A stretch of DNA of 64,000 bases, from contig CANNZV010002361.1 in the NCBI GenBank assembly GCA_947561585.1, positions 37,780 through 101,779 of the forward strand. The letters are read 5' to 3'. The DNA is from Caprella mutica (taxonomy: Eukaryota > Arthropoda > Malacostraca > Amphipoda > Caprellidae). The notes below the pieces were generated by a model that did not search any database, was not told the DNA's origin, and saw nothing but the letters and a program-made list of their open reading frames with translations. Shown here one piece after another: positions 12,946 through 25,131 of this stretch. The position numbers and the translations under genes were made by a program. Each line of letters begins with the position of its first letter. Positions within the stretch are counted from its first letter, which is position 1.

Positions 12946-13599
12946 CAGGGTGTCCAACACTTCTGTTGCCAAACATTAACATAAGGTTGCATTAGTCGAA
13001 ATGAACACATTTTATTCCATGAAAGTGTGTTCTAAAATGCTTAGTTAAAGAGTTACAAGGTTAGTAAAGTAGTATCTGTACCATTTATTATTATTAGTTA
13101 ACGTCATTTTTTTAATGTTGCGATAAGAAACAAAATATTTTAACAGTAACTATTATGAGCATAAGAAATTAGGTTACATGTTTGCAAAATGTGTTCAAAC
13201 TGCCTCCCATTTGTTGCGATGCAGCCGTTCAAACGTTTGTCTAATGATTGGCGGACGCGAGCAGACACCAGGAGTTTCACGAATCCTTGCGGGAAAAACG
13301 TTTGAACGCTTGCATCGCAACAAATGGGTGGCAAACTGAACACATTCTGTAAAAATGTAACCTAATTTAAGATTATCTTTTTTGTGCTCCCTATAATTAC
13401 TGTTAAAAATGTTTTGTTTCTTATCGCAACATTAAAAAATGACGTTAACTAATAATAATATATGGTACAGATACTACTTTCCAAACCTTGTAACTCTTTA
13501 ACTAAGCATTTTAGACCATACCTTCATAGAATAAAAAGTATTTATTTCGACAAATGCAACCTTATGTTAAAGTTTGGCAACAAAAGTGTCGGACACCTG
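12946..13599. mobile_element. fold-back Tc1/mariner derivative with two 3' ends
   Basis: A 654-bp near-palindrome. Both ends start CAGGGTGTCC or CAGGTGTCC with ACACTT.TGTTGCCAAAC, and both are flanked by TA (12944-12945, 13600-13601). Arms of roughly 280 bp are inverted copies of each other at about 85-90% identity by eye, around a ~65-bp loop (about 13229-13295). Each arm carries the end of a transposase-like reading frame: on the minus strand the text VRQSLDKRLNGCIATNG followed by FEHIL resembles the C terminus of many mariner/Tc1 transposases. So each arm appears to be the 3' end of a parent element, duplicated in inverse orientation. RNA from it would fold into a long hairpin. Confidence 0.88.
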
Positions 13600-13601
13600 T
13601 A

Positions 13602-14170
13602 CAATAATTATTGTGAGCAATGCAATTCATTAAATTATTCAATATCAAAATAATAATATTCACTAAATATTAATGCTAAATGGGCCAAATTGACAATTAG
13701 GATATTCCACCTCACTGTACTCACAGATATCGTACGTCTCCTTCAATTTTTAATCAATGTCAGTCAGTCTTCTCCGGCATCTCAACCATAGAGCAACGAA
13801 AGATAGTGCTCTATTGATGCCCCCAACCTACCACCCTCAAATCTATAACTTTAATTCTTCTCCAACTGTTGAATTATCATTATGAGGAAATAAAGTTTCA
13901 CGCTGGCCACGAGGAGAGATTTTAGACGCAACCATTAATTGTCCACCACCTCATCTTCTTTCGACAATTGTCCGTACTTTGGATGTCGCTACCAGTAGCA
14001 TTCACGTAGACAAATCTCTATGGTATAGCGGTAGACTGAACATCATAACGTGGCGTAATCGACAAGGAAGAGACAAGAGCAGTGAAGGCAGACTAATATG
14101 GTAAGCTGTGGGTATTAGTGGTGGTATGTTCTTATTACTAATTGTCAATCCATAAAGAAGTCCAGTTAGT
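13602..14170. other. unique sequence, nothing firmly recognised
   Basis: Higher G+C than its surroundings. A TGGTATAGCGGTAGAC stretch near 14019 recalls a Pol III A box, but no good B box follows, so no tRNA or SINE is called. No ORF of note. Confidence 0.4.
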
Positions 14171-14194
14171 TAAAGGCCGACGATTTAAAAGAAA

Positions 14195-14866
14195 TTTAAT
14201 TCTTAAAATTTAATTCTCAAAATTTAATTCTTAAAATCTAAATCTTAAAATCTAAATCTTAAAATCTAAATCTTAAAATCTAAATCTTAAAATCTAAATC
14301 TTAAAATCTAAATCTTAAAATCTAAATCTTAAAATCTAAATCTTAAAATCTAAATCTTAAAATCTAAATCTTAAAATCTAAATCTTAAAATCTAATTCTT
14401 AAAATCTAAATCTTAAAATCTAAATCTTAAAATCTAATTCTTAAAATCTAAATCTTAAAATCTAAATCTTAAAATCTAAATCTTTAAATCTAATTCTTAA
14501 AATCTAATTCTTAAAATCTAATTCTTAAAATCTAATTCTTAAAATCTAAATCTTAAAATCTAAATCTTAAAATCTAAATCTTAAAATCTAAATCTTAAAA
14601 TCTAAATCTTAAAATCTAATTCTTAAAATCTAAATCTTAAAATCTAAATCTTAAAATCTAATTCTTAAAATCTAAATCTTAAAATCTAAATCTTAAAATC
14701 TAAATCTTAAAATCTAAATCTTAAAATCTAAATCTTAAAATCGAAATCTTAAAATCGAAATCTTAAAATCGAAATCTTAAAATCTAAATCTTAAAATCTA
14801 AATCTTAAAATCTAAATCTTTAAACTAAAACTTTAAACTAAAACTTTAAACTAAAACCTTTAAATT
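14195..14866. repeat. 14-bp tandem array (AAAATCTAAATCTT)
   Basis: About 47 copies of TTAAAATCTAAATC, with clustered variants TCTAATTC, TCGAAATC (three adjacent copies near 14740-14780) and an ACTAAAACTTTA variant at the right edge. Clustering of variants suggests local unit duplication. The 14-bp period breaks reading frames, so no long ORF results. Confidence 0.96.
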
Positions 14867-17560
14867 ATCCGTTCACAATAATTATCTATCTCTAATCTCC
14901 ATATTAATAGAATTTCATTTTCCAGCTCTGATCGGTTCGTGTGCAGCGTCCGACAACTTGAGACCAACCCATTCTACTTCAAATAGTTGCCAAACACCTC
15001 CAGCAAACTGCACTTTCAAACGCCCTAATTGAACACCAATATCCAAGCAAATTCAAACGTAGATAATAGTTACTATATTAATTAATAAAAATACTTTTTA
15101 AATAATTCAAATCTTTCTTTTTTCTAAAATACAAATAAATCCCTTTAATAAGTTTGCATTTTCGTACAACATCCTTTATATTTCTTTATTTTTACAACAT
15201 ATAGACTTCCTACAGGGAAACAAAATATACAGGTTTTAAATTTGAAATTAATTCTCATTGTTTCCTTCAGCAAAAAGGTTGTGAATTCAATCGAAGAAAT
15301 TATAATGAAATTAAGGAAAAGTTATTGAGATTAAAGAGGGTGAGGAAAAATCCCACAGAAACTAGTTTAGAAAAAATTCAAGGGATAACAGAAAAAACCT
15401 CTCACGTGCGATTGACCAACAAGTAATATATTTCAGAATTAATCTGTTAGACATCTTCTCAATCAGATAATAGGGATGATTTATCTCTAACATGTATCAT
15501 ATTATAATAATATTACTTTAAAACGGCTCTTTCACTAAAACACTCCACTCAGCTTCGCTCTGATTAATTCTAATAAGATTTTTTGTTTCTTTATCGAATG
15601 GCTTCTCCAGTCTTCTGAGATAAAGAATAAAAGTTATTTCCTTTCCATGCTTTATTCCCTTGCACCAGATTTAGAAATATTGTAACTGTTACTTAGAATG
15701 CGCAGCATGAACCACATAATTCTTTGGATTATCTCATCTAAATGCAAATCAGTGGAGAAGATATCCTATTGTTTGCTATAAATCAGGCGTACTTATTTAT
15801 GTCTCTAACAATTTATGTTTGAGATTGAAACAATTTCACAGAATTGAAAAATATGCAGAATTGTCTGTAACATATTTTCCACATGAAATGATATTCCGTA
15901 ATGTAACATTTTTCATTCCCATTGATTTTCATATATAATAAATATTGAAAGGTATTTTTATCCAAATAACTATTCGTTTGAAGATATAATTAAACCACTG
16001 CCAACAGTTTATTCACTGTTTAAAATAGAGAGGAGAATATATAGATTGTTGGCTTTGGTAGACAATCTACCCTGTTCACACACTTCCTTCAGTGTTGTTT
16101 TACCATTATTTCACTTACACAAGCTCCAATTAGAACGAAGAAAAATATATTTACCACTTAGATCATTCAATGACGAATATTAGATTTGCCCATGTTGTAC
16201 TACAAGTTAGAGACAAAATAAATACTTCTCTTGTTTCTATTTAGACATCAAAAACTTCATTATTACTCAACAGTAATTTTATAATTGGTAACTCAATTAC
16301 TGTTGAGTAACACTCAACAGTAACACAATTTTATAATTGGAGAATTTCTTGTGAGATTAATGTCAAGCAATGGTGATGGCATGAAACAAAAAGTCACTAA
16401 TAGTGAAAGTTTCAGTCCTCTATAATGTGAAATGATGTCGATGTCGAACAGATAAACACATATTTTTTACACTAATCTTACCTTATAAATGACTATGATT
16501 TATAATTTGTTAGATTTGATTATTATATATGTTGGAAAGGAAAGAAGTATAAAATACCAAATAGATACCAGTTCTACCAGTCAGGTATATAAAGTAATAT
16601 ATTCACTGGGATTATCACTACCAGAATGATGACCAATAGAGGTATTTATTTAAACAACTTTCATTGCAGGGTGTATTGCAACTCATCCTGTGTGTCTCTG
16701 AACCACTATTACAATACACTAATCTAATGTAATTGAAGCTATAACTAAACTACAAATGCAATGCGTCTTAATCGGATATTGCGGCGGTGTTTAATTAAGA
16801 AGAGTAATCCCAGACCGCTTGCTGTCCATGCTACAGTTATAATAGTACGAATTGCAGTGTTGTGAGCTTGTATGAGATGTAATTTGGACCTAACAGGCTA
16901 ACACCCTAACTTAATTCAGACTACGTGATTACGGGTACCATGGAATTTTGCTAATGACTTTTTGACACTTCCTTCAAACTGATTTGTGATGCTAAATATA
17001 CATCGTCTCATTCAATAATGAACTCAATTTCTTTCAAATTTAATATCATTTTTAAATAATATGATTTTTTTTACCTCGGAGTCATTTCTGGTTAATGCTT
17101 TTACCACATCGATGGGTAAGTTTTTTGTATTTTCTTCAAACCGAATAAGAATTACTGTTCTATTGAAAGATTTTGTGAGGAATTAATGTTTCCATGTTAC
17201 CTCACATACGAGAGTAAATGCACAAAGATGATTTGGGAATAATAAAACCATTGACTCACGGAATAAGTTAGAGGTTTTTTGTTAAAGTTAGTCAAAGATT
17301 CTATAGAGATATTAATGAGGTGTAATTATTGATCTGAATTGTTATACTCGGTAGGTAAACTCAAAAAGGAATTTCATGCTGTGGAAGAAGACGCATTAAC
17401 AAGTGGTATGCATTATTCTTTCTCCGATTCATTGGTGAGCAAACACAAAACATACAATATCAATATATGGAACAACTTATTTAGAAATTGTTTTTAGTTG
17501 AATTAAAGATTATTAATTATGTTATGCATATTGGTTTGTATTTACATAGATTTATATGTA
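14867..17560. other. A+T-rich intergenic, nothing firmly recognised
   Basis: No gene or element ends found. At 16266-16345 an ACTCAACAGTAA / TTACTGTTGAGT inverted pair and a duplicated ATTTTATAATTGG segment form a local hairpin-like rearrangement. ATCTCATCTAAATGCAAAT near 15733 recurs near 23178 as a short dispersed match. Confidence 0.5.
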
Positions 17561-17689
17561 TAATTGGCCAGGATTTTCGGAAATTTCTGTGTCGGAATTG
17601 TGGACATAAATTGCATTTTTATTCTATCCACAAGTTCGTTGAACTACTCACTTCATGATTTTTTAATAAGTAGGCATGGGGGTTGTGTG

Positions 17690-17990
17690 TGTGTGTGGGG
17701 GGGGGGGGGGGGCTGGGCAGTACTGCTATGTGTTACATATGGTACTGATATGTATTACAAATAGTATTGATATGCGTTGCACATGGCATAGTATATATTG
17801 ATATCTGATAGACATGTTACTGACATAAGGTTTTGTTGCAAGGAAAACATGTGTATTCCATATGTCATACATGTGACAATACCACATGTATGACATCTTC
17901 CAAGGTTCCAATAACTCGACATTGTAACCACATTTTTATAATCAGGACACACCATGTGATATACTTATGGAAATGTTTGCAGGGTTCCTA
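17690..17990. repeat. poly-G tract and degenerate repeat related to a MITE end
   Basis: A G-run (about 17697-17712) preceded by GTGTGTGTGTG leads into degenerate TACATATGGTACTGATATG units. The right edge, GGAAATGTTTGCAGGG (to ~17985), matches the right terminus of the MITE at 42516-42939 (GGAATTGTTTGCAGGG), and both interiors are rich in CATGTG/ACATGT. A left terminus is not visible, so this may be a truncated relative. Confidence 0.5.
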
Positions 17991-18186
17991 ACTTTCATTT
18001 ACACTGTTGTAACTGTTATTTATTTATATGAATAGAAATATATAATTTCTTGTTATCTGTTTTAGCCCATATTGCTTAGTGTCTTGATTAAAAAACTTAA
18101 TCATCTGTAAGGTGCATATTTTTATTATATGTTTTGCAATTAATATATGCAGTGGTACACCAATAATCTATTAATACTAGGTGTAT

Positions 18187-18300
18187 TTATAAACGGAAAA
18201 TATGACTGAAAATCAAATGAATGAGAATCAATTTGGTGGGAATCAATGGTACGGGAATCAAATGACTGGGAATGAAATGATCGCGGATCAATTTACCTAG
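18187..18300 (-). repeat. single end array of ~15-bp GGGAATCAAATGACT units
   Basis: Seven to eight degenerate 15-bp units. Read from the right edge inward on the minus strand it begins GGTCTAGGTAAATTGATCC, close to the right terminus of the element at 51374-52385 (GGTACAAGGTAATTTGAT). I read it as a right end of a related terminal-array element whose left end is missing or unrecognisable. No target duplication could be assigned. Confidence 0.6.
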
Positions 18301-18574
18301 ACCCAATATTCGTGTTTTCTATAGAACTATTAAAAACACAATTTTAATAATAGTCTTATTTCCAATTTTGACGTGAAATGCATATTTATTATCTTGTACT
18401 CAAACCTATAACGAAATTATTCTCCTTCTCTAATCTGAACGCTAACTACATTCTCCCAAGGAGCGATAGGCTTACGAAGTTCTGAACAGATCACCTACGA
18501 ACTCGTTACGAAGAGCTAATCGAAAAACTTCTTACCACTGCTGAACATTTTCACTTGGGAGCAACAAATTAGAA

Positions 18575-18775
18575 TATAAAAAAGACACATTGAAATATAA
18601 ACATTTACAATGAAACAGAATATAATTCTTCACATAGAAATGCAAAACAGACACATTGAAATATAAAATATCAACATTGCAATATAAAATAGTTACATTG
18701 AAATATGTATATAATAACCACATTGAAATATATGTAATAAAACACATTGGATTACAGTACAGTCACATTGGATTA
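18575..18775. repeat. degenerate ACATTGAAATATAAA repeat
   Basis: At least eight imperfect, irregularly spaced copies of (C)ACATTGAAATATAA, ending in CACATTGGATTA variants. It looks like an old decayed tandem array. The minus-strand ORF crossing it simply reads the repeat. Confidence 0.7.
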
Positions 18776-19997
18776 GTAACAGAAGGGAGGGATATTTTCT
18801 TCATCTCTAGGAATCAATTTCAAGAAAAAAATTAACTGCTCAACATTTTTTCCTTAATCTTCTTTTATTTCTATCTTCTTCAATTATTCAACAAGTTTTT
18901 AAGGAATTTTTTTTTAATGAACACAATTTTGATAAACTTTATCGTCATCAGAACTATAAGGTCAACAAATTATAATGATTATGAAAGTGATATTGCATGT
19001 TCTTCCCATTGTTTTGTATAAATAATCTCACTGTTCTTCTTTTACAATGACAAAAAGCTGATGAGCTCACTTCAATTTTAAAGAGTACATTAATTTAGCA
19101 TATTCATTGAGTGATAGACAAACAGAAATTATCAACAAAGTTTTATCATCGCAAAGACTGATGCAATTGGTATATTTAATTCAAATTCCTGTACGTCGTT
19201 AGCACACCGAATATACTTACATTTCGGATATCATATCATGTCTCACTAATTAGACACTGCGAAATAATACCGAGGAAATTTAAAATTGAAGTTCTCTTCA
19301 AGATCTTGTTAAGACGGCAAGATACAATGGTAAGGGCATCAATGGAAGAGTTCACTGTAAAGATTACAGTAATTAGACCAAAGAGTATTGTGTAGTAATA
19401 GAAATAAATTATAAACACACGCCGCTAGATGGAGCTGAAAAGACACTTGACATACTATTGTATGAGGCTTGAGTGACACTGTACAATGTAGATACTATAT
19501 GAATTTATTAAACTAAATTAAAATGAAAATGTATTAAAGGTAAAACTCTTAAAATGGCTCTATATATAACTGAAAAAGAGGTTGCTTGCTATACGGTTCT
19601 CGTGTTCGCTGTAAGGTTCATAATATTCATAAGAAGTTCCCGATAATTTTGTATTATCAAATCAAAATTTTAATGAAAGTTTTATAATAATTATGAAACT
19701 TACTTATATGAATGTACGAAAAAATAAGGAAGGTAAAATGGAAAAAATATATTAGCAACTAGATAAATTTATGGTCAAACTCATACATCAGACGATCGTT
19801 AAACGCACATCGCCTATACAAATAACAAAAATTGTTCGTTTTACCGGACTGCAGCTCGCTACAGACCTCTTTAAATGATAGGGTTTAACAAATATTTGAT
19901 TCGTCTACCAACTATCTAGTCAAACATTGATTATATTCAGAGGAATTAAAATTTATAATCAACAGTAATCGTATTGTTTTTTCAGATTTTCAGTATT
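18776..19997. other. intergenic, nothing recognised
   Basis: A+T-rich sequence without tandem structure or element termini. A short minus-strand ORF (19236-19418) shows no domain features. Confidence 0.5.
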
Positions 19998-20006
19998 TTG
20001 ATTTTG

Positions 20007-21473
20007 GATTGCAGGTTATTTGGGTCGCAGTCATTTGGGTCGCAGTCATTTGGGTCGCAGTCATTTGGGTCGCATTCATTTGGGTCGCAGTCATTTGGGT
20101 CGCAGTCATTTGGGTCGCAGTCATTTGGGTCGCATTCATTTGGGTCGCAGTCATTTGGGTCGCAGTCATTTGGGTCGCAGTCATTTGGGTCGCGGTCATT
20201 TGGGTCCGTGTTTATAAAAAGTATAATAAACATGCATAGTTAATTAAGCTTATGTATAATTGAATGCTTTCTCAGTTTTAAGGTAAATTAATAAAATATT
20301 TCAATATTTAATAATTTTTTAATATGTATAAAAAACAAATAATACCCTTTTCAGGGTATATAATACTATCTATGTTTAGTATAACGAAACTGAATAATTT
20401 CTTAACTGTTATAATCATATTTTTAAAAGTATGCTAAATTCATACTGTATATGAATTAATTTAAACTTTCGTGTTAAAAAGCTTATTTTACCTTGTTATA
20501 CGTAAGCAACCCTTTGTTGTTACTAATCTTATTTTTAAAAGTTATATGCTAAATTGTTGTAAATAATCATATTTTTAAAAGTATGCTAAATTCATACTGT
20601 GTCTGTAAATGAACTAATTCAAACTTTCGTGTTTAAAGCTTATTTTACCTCGTTATACGAAAGCAATCCTTTGTTGTAAATAATCTTATTTTTAGCCCCC
20701 AGGGGCTCTCTCCTGAAGCTGTCTGTGGTGGATGGAAGAAAAGGGGTGTGGCGTCCCTTGGGCCCCAAACTGTTGTAATTTGGATTATGGATTGTCTTTT
20801 TCATTTTTTACCATGCTTATTATTTTTTTAACGCTACTTTCAGTTTTATATGATAGCGCTAGGGTTATGCTCTTCAACTACGAGGTATTACATTTTTGTG
20901 TTAGGAAGGCTCGTAGGCTTCATTCACTATCACCTCTTCATTTTCCTTTTCCATCCGTGAGTGCAGTCACCGGTGCTTTTGTCCCGTTTCGTTACATTCC
21001 TTGGTAAGTGACTGCATTCACGGAGTAGCTTTTCTGAGTCCATGAGCATTGTCACCGACGGTGGTAAGTGACTTTGTTCATGGAACCACTTTCCTTTCTG
21101 ACTGCTTCTTCTAGTCCCTTGTATTTAATTTCCTTTTGTCGTCAGCGATATTGCCTTTTGTTCTGAAGCAGACGTTAAACCCCTACTAAATTAATTGATT
21201 AATCTTATTTAAAAGTATGCTAAATTTTCATTGTTCATCACGTTATGGAAACGCATTAAGCATTTTTTTTATATATTAAAATTACATTAAATATTAAAAT
21301 ATTTTGTTAATTAACCTTGAAACTGAGAAAGCATTCAGTTATACATAAGCTAAATTAAATATTCATGTTTATTATACTTTTTATAAACACGGACCCAAAT
21401 GACCGCGACCCAAAATGGTCTGCGATCCAAATGACCGCGACCGAAATGACCGCGACCCAATTGACCGGACTCC
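20007..21473. mobile_element. terminal-array element A (GGGTCGCAGTCATTT family)
   Basis: The left end is a 15-bp array (20018-20212) of GGGTCGCAGTCATTT; the right end (21385-21468) is a shorter, more diverged inverted array of GACCCAAATGACCGC. Inside the arrays a further inverted repeat of about 110 bp continues (left AAAAAGTATAATAAACATG, right CATGTTTATTATACTTTTT), so total inverted ends approach 300 bp. A 9-bp direct repeat TTGATTTTG lies at equal distance outside both ends (19998-20006, 21474-21482), a candidate target duplication. The interior has no gene; it holds a ~160-bp direct duplication (about 20404-20560 and 20565-20690) and a retroposon (20692-21199). ORFs in all frames of the left array arise from the 15-bp period. 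Confidence 0.88.
20692..21199 (+). mobile_element. SINE-like retroposon copy 1
   Basis: A ~508-bp unit starting AGCCCCCAGGGGCTCT and ending GACGTTAAACCCCTACTAAA plus a short A/T tail, flanked by an 11-bp direct repeat TAATCTTATTT (20681-20691 and 21200-21210). The same unit occurs at 62933-63426 with a different flanking repeat, which shows target-primed insertion of a defined unit. Internally it carries two copies of a GGTAAGTGACT...TTCA.GGA motif. I do not see a clear tRNA-type A/B box pair; it might instead be the 3' end of a LINE. It is nested in element A and splits that element's internal duplication. Confidence 0.85.
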
Positions 21474-21482
21474 TTGATTTTG

Positions 21483-23800
21483 TTACACTTTTACGATACA
21501 TTTTCTTTGATTAAAAAATTTTGAGAGAAATTCAAAATTGGTGTAACTATTCTATATTACATTGTAATTCATATTTTATTTTAATATCACGATATATTTC
21601 ACTATATAGCTATGAGCCACCATCTTATAATAGAGTAATCTTTATTTTACCAAATTATATTAACATTTATATAAAATATTTTAGGAGATCCTGGATCTAG
21701 TGATATTCTGAGTGAAAAAAGAACCGTGATTTTGAAGTGCTGACCTAGAGAAGATCATAGGTAATTATTGATGGTGCTTTAAAAGTTATCAGTACAAAAT
21801 ATAATTTAATTATCATTTCTTAATATGTTATATGATTATAGTTAGGCTTAAATGGGACTTCAGTTGTCTGCAGAAGCAATAGTGACATCTGCTAATCCAA
21901 TGATTGATTCGTTTCTCCTTTGTGGCAGAGATATATTATTAATGTGATTCACTGAAGAATTTAAGTGTAATTGAAGAATTGAAACATGACATGTCAAAGA
22001 AAGCATACTGACAAGGGTGTGCTTATCTTATCAATAGCCTACCATATTTACTCAATGAGCTAATTTGCCACCACTTTTCATTTCATTAGCCCTTTATGGA
22101 CATTTGGTACTGATAATTGACGTTCATAAGTGACTTATTACCTGTGTCCACAAGTAATAAGTACCAAACCATCAACAATCTCTATATTTATATTCATTTT
22201 CTCAATTAGGTAGAACGTCAGCAATGTTTTTCTTCTTTATTGATAGGAAAATAATAAAATAAAGTGGCGTAGAAGAATACACATATAACGTATTTCCATA
22301 CCTTTACCATTGCATTTAAATAAACAAAAAATCAAATTTTAGATAATTTCGAAAAGATGTAACTTTTCGAAATTATTCACTTTAAACTTACCTCGTTGCT
22401 GAATGAATAAATTGAATTTATTCTGCTCGATTTGTCTGACAAATTACTTGGTTAGAATGTTTGTCTATGTACTGAGTTCGTAGATTTGAAAACACATATG
22501 AAACACTGTTCAAAAATACATTTGTCTCAATTCTACAACTGAACATCAGCACTCATGACTCTGGCAATCTTTTGTAGCTCTATTGAACTTGACCAGTGTT
22601 TCGTAAGATTTGATAATTGAATATTTTTTAAAGCAGTAACTGTAATTATTATTACTCTTTAAACGTCTGACTAAAAACAGTTTTAATATATTTAAAATAT
22701 AAATTTATGCAAGAATTAAGATGAAGAAGAGATTGAGGCTGAATAACGACCACTATTTCATGAATCATTATTTGAATAAATTCATGACGAAAAAATTTAA
22801 AACCCGTACAGTAAAGTTCATCAATCTCAATTTACTGTTTCAAAAAGTTGAGTTTTATAATTTTCACAATTCTAATATTATTTTATTATATTATGAATGA
22901 AGAACATTTCAAAAAATCTATTGTTTATGATTCATGAGAGTTTCATGTGTACTCATAAATTAAGCAGTTGATTATAAATACTTCATAATGAAAAATTCAT
23001 AAAAAATGTATATATTTAATAGAAGAAAAAAAAAACTTTCAGTATTAAACTCTTGGATGATTGTGAGAGAAAACCCATCTTCACTGTGTTTTTCATCTTC
23101 CTACATACAATCTAAAGAAATTCACTGAGTAAAAACATGTAAATATCAAAGAGAAGAACGTAGCGTGTAATTTTGGCATCTCATCTAAATGCAAATTACG
23201 GATCAAAGGAAGTTTATTGCGGCATATAAAGTTACGCATGACTCACATGCTTTAAATGAAGAGAACCTTTCAGCTCTGGTGATACAAAGAAATTTGTTAC
23301 AGAAACACTTCGAAAAGGTCGGAAAAACAAGGGTGGATAGTTAAGGTTACCAATAGGATAAGAAAATGAATTTATTGGAAATTAAATGAATCGTATTATT
23401 TGTTGATTCAACTTAAGTTTCTGAATATACAGACCTTGATTTCTTTACTATTCTCATGATATATTTTATTTTCAAAAATAAATCCTCTGAATGAATTTTA
23501 CTAAATTAATTAAATCTATGAATGAAATAATGAGATCAATGATAATTATTATTTGGCTATATGCAGTATAATTCAATATAATTTGTTTTAGTTATTTTTT
23601 TATGAAAGCTGACTTGAAGTAAAATACCTATTATAATTATTATTATATGCTATGGGAAGGAGCACTGTGGTCTGACTGTAGGCCTGGTAGAGGAAAACTT
23701 ATTCTATAAAAAAATGTTTGACCCAAAGGTTATTGCATAAATTTGAAGGATAGACCTGCATTAGAATGATAAATTCACAAGATTTAATATAATAAGATAA
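21483..23800. other. intergenic with one dispersed repeat
   Basis: No genes seen. A ~65-bp segment at about 21880-21945 (GATTGATTC then CTTTGTGGCAGAGAT) recurs at about 27545-27605. Otherwise A+T-rich unique sequence. Confidence 0.5.
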
Positions 23801-23810
23801 AGAAATATCT

Positions 23811-25131
23811 GGCAACGTGGCCGGTAAATTCCACCGCGGAGAGTTCACCCGCGGAAAGTTCCACCAGGAAGATTCCACCGCGGAAGATTTCACCGGCGTT
23901 AAATGCAAGATGTGAAAAATTCCACAGCGGAAGATTCCACCATTTTGAAAAAAATATACAAAAAAAAGTATGAATAAACAGTTTATTTTTAGTCTAAGTA
24001 ATTTATAATTATAAATGAACAAATCTTCCTTTCAAATATAAAACAATTAATAATCCATCATATAGGCATTAAATATTAAACTGGTTAATTGTGACAGAAT
24101 ATGAAGCTTGTATTGACAACTCCTGTGGCAACACTGCTAAATTTAGCTTCAACAGAAACATTAAAGTTCAAATTTTAATATTTGATACAAACATAAATTT
24201 TCTTAGGTTTAATTATTTAAAGGGTTTAAAGCATGTTTTTAATGTCTATTACTTTAGAGTCAATTTAAATCAGAGACCTGCTGAACCGAATTTATATTAA
24301 GATATTGCATATCTAAAGAAACTCTGTACGTGTTTATGTGAGTTTTGAAGTTAGGATTTTTATTCGTGTGTCTGTGGTTTCAGTTCAAAGCTAGTTAATG
24401 TACCGCTATTTACCTGCTTAACTCTATGTTCCAAATTTAGTTGAAACGCATTATATTTAAACTTTATTTTGTAATAGTTTCAATAGAGATTATTAAACAG
24501 TTACTGAAAGTTTCAGCTTTGTAATTTTCATTTTTATTTTAAAATATATCGATACCATAATTAAATATTTCATTACAATACGTGTCCAATTTATTCTTTA
24601 ATTCCACCTATAAATCGTCGCTGATTTGAATTGAAATATATATTGGTACGTTTAAAAACTTGGGTTATAGATTATATATATAAAATAATATTCTTTATTT
24701 TAGTTTCAACATATATAAATTATATATATAAATAAAGGAGAATCAAACATAATCTTAATGGTTAGTCACTATATTTACACTATATAATTTTTTTATATTA
24801 TTATAAATTTAATTGATTCATATTTACAAGATCGTTTGATTTGTCTATTATTTCGTATTCTCGCCTCAGCTTATCTTTTAGCCCATGCATGTCTTGACAT
24901 AACACATTTTTATAATTTCTTAACTTTTTAATCAATGAATCATTTTTCTTTAAATCAGTTAATAATAAATGTTATACCTTCTGTAAAAGAAATACATTAT
25001 TAATCGGTGGAATCTTCCGTGGTGGAATTTTCCGGTGGTGGAATATTCTGTGGTAGAACTTACCAGCGGTGGAATTTTCCTGGTGGAACTTTCCGTGGTG
25101 GAATTTTCCGCGGGGGAATATATCTTGTACC
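23811..25131. mobile_element. terminal-array element B (GGTGGAATTTTCCG family)
   Basis: The left array (about 23819-23943) has units such as CGGAAAGTTCCACC and GATTCCACCGCGG; the right array (about 25003-25120) is its inverse, with GGTGGAATTTTCCGT units. They are about 1.06 kb apart, and the interior is A+T-rich and non-coding. Read inward, the right terminus is GGTACAAGATATATTCC, sharing GGTACA with elements at 41680-43400 and 51374-52385. The exact left edge is uncertain, and the best flanking match (ATCTGGCA / ATATGGCG, 6 of 8) is not convincing as a target duplication. Ends are more diverged than in element A, suggesting greater age. Confidence 0.78.

Noticed and set aside
14015..14070. 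tRNA gene or tRNA-derived SINE head
   Set aside because: Only an A-box-like TAGCGGTAGAC; no B box at the right distance and no cloverleaf found.
17564..17764. 66-codon ORF over the G-run
   Set aside because: Glycine run from poly-G; composition is low-complexity.
19974..20243. Repetitive proteins (FGSQS, DPNDC, IWVAV) over the left array of element A
   Set aside because: Period artefact of a 15-bp terminal array that is clearly part of a mobile element.
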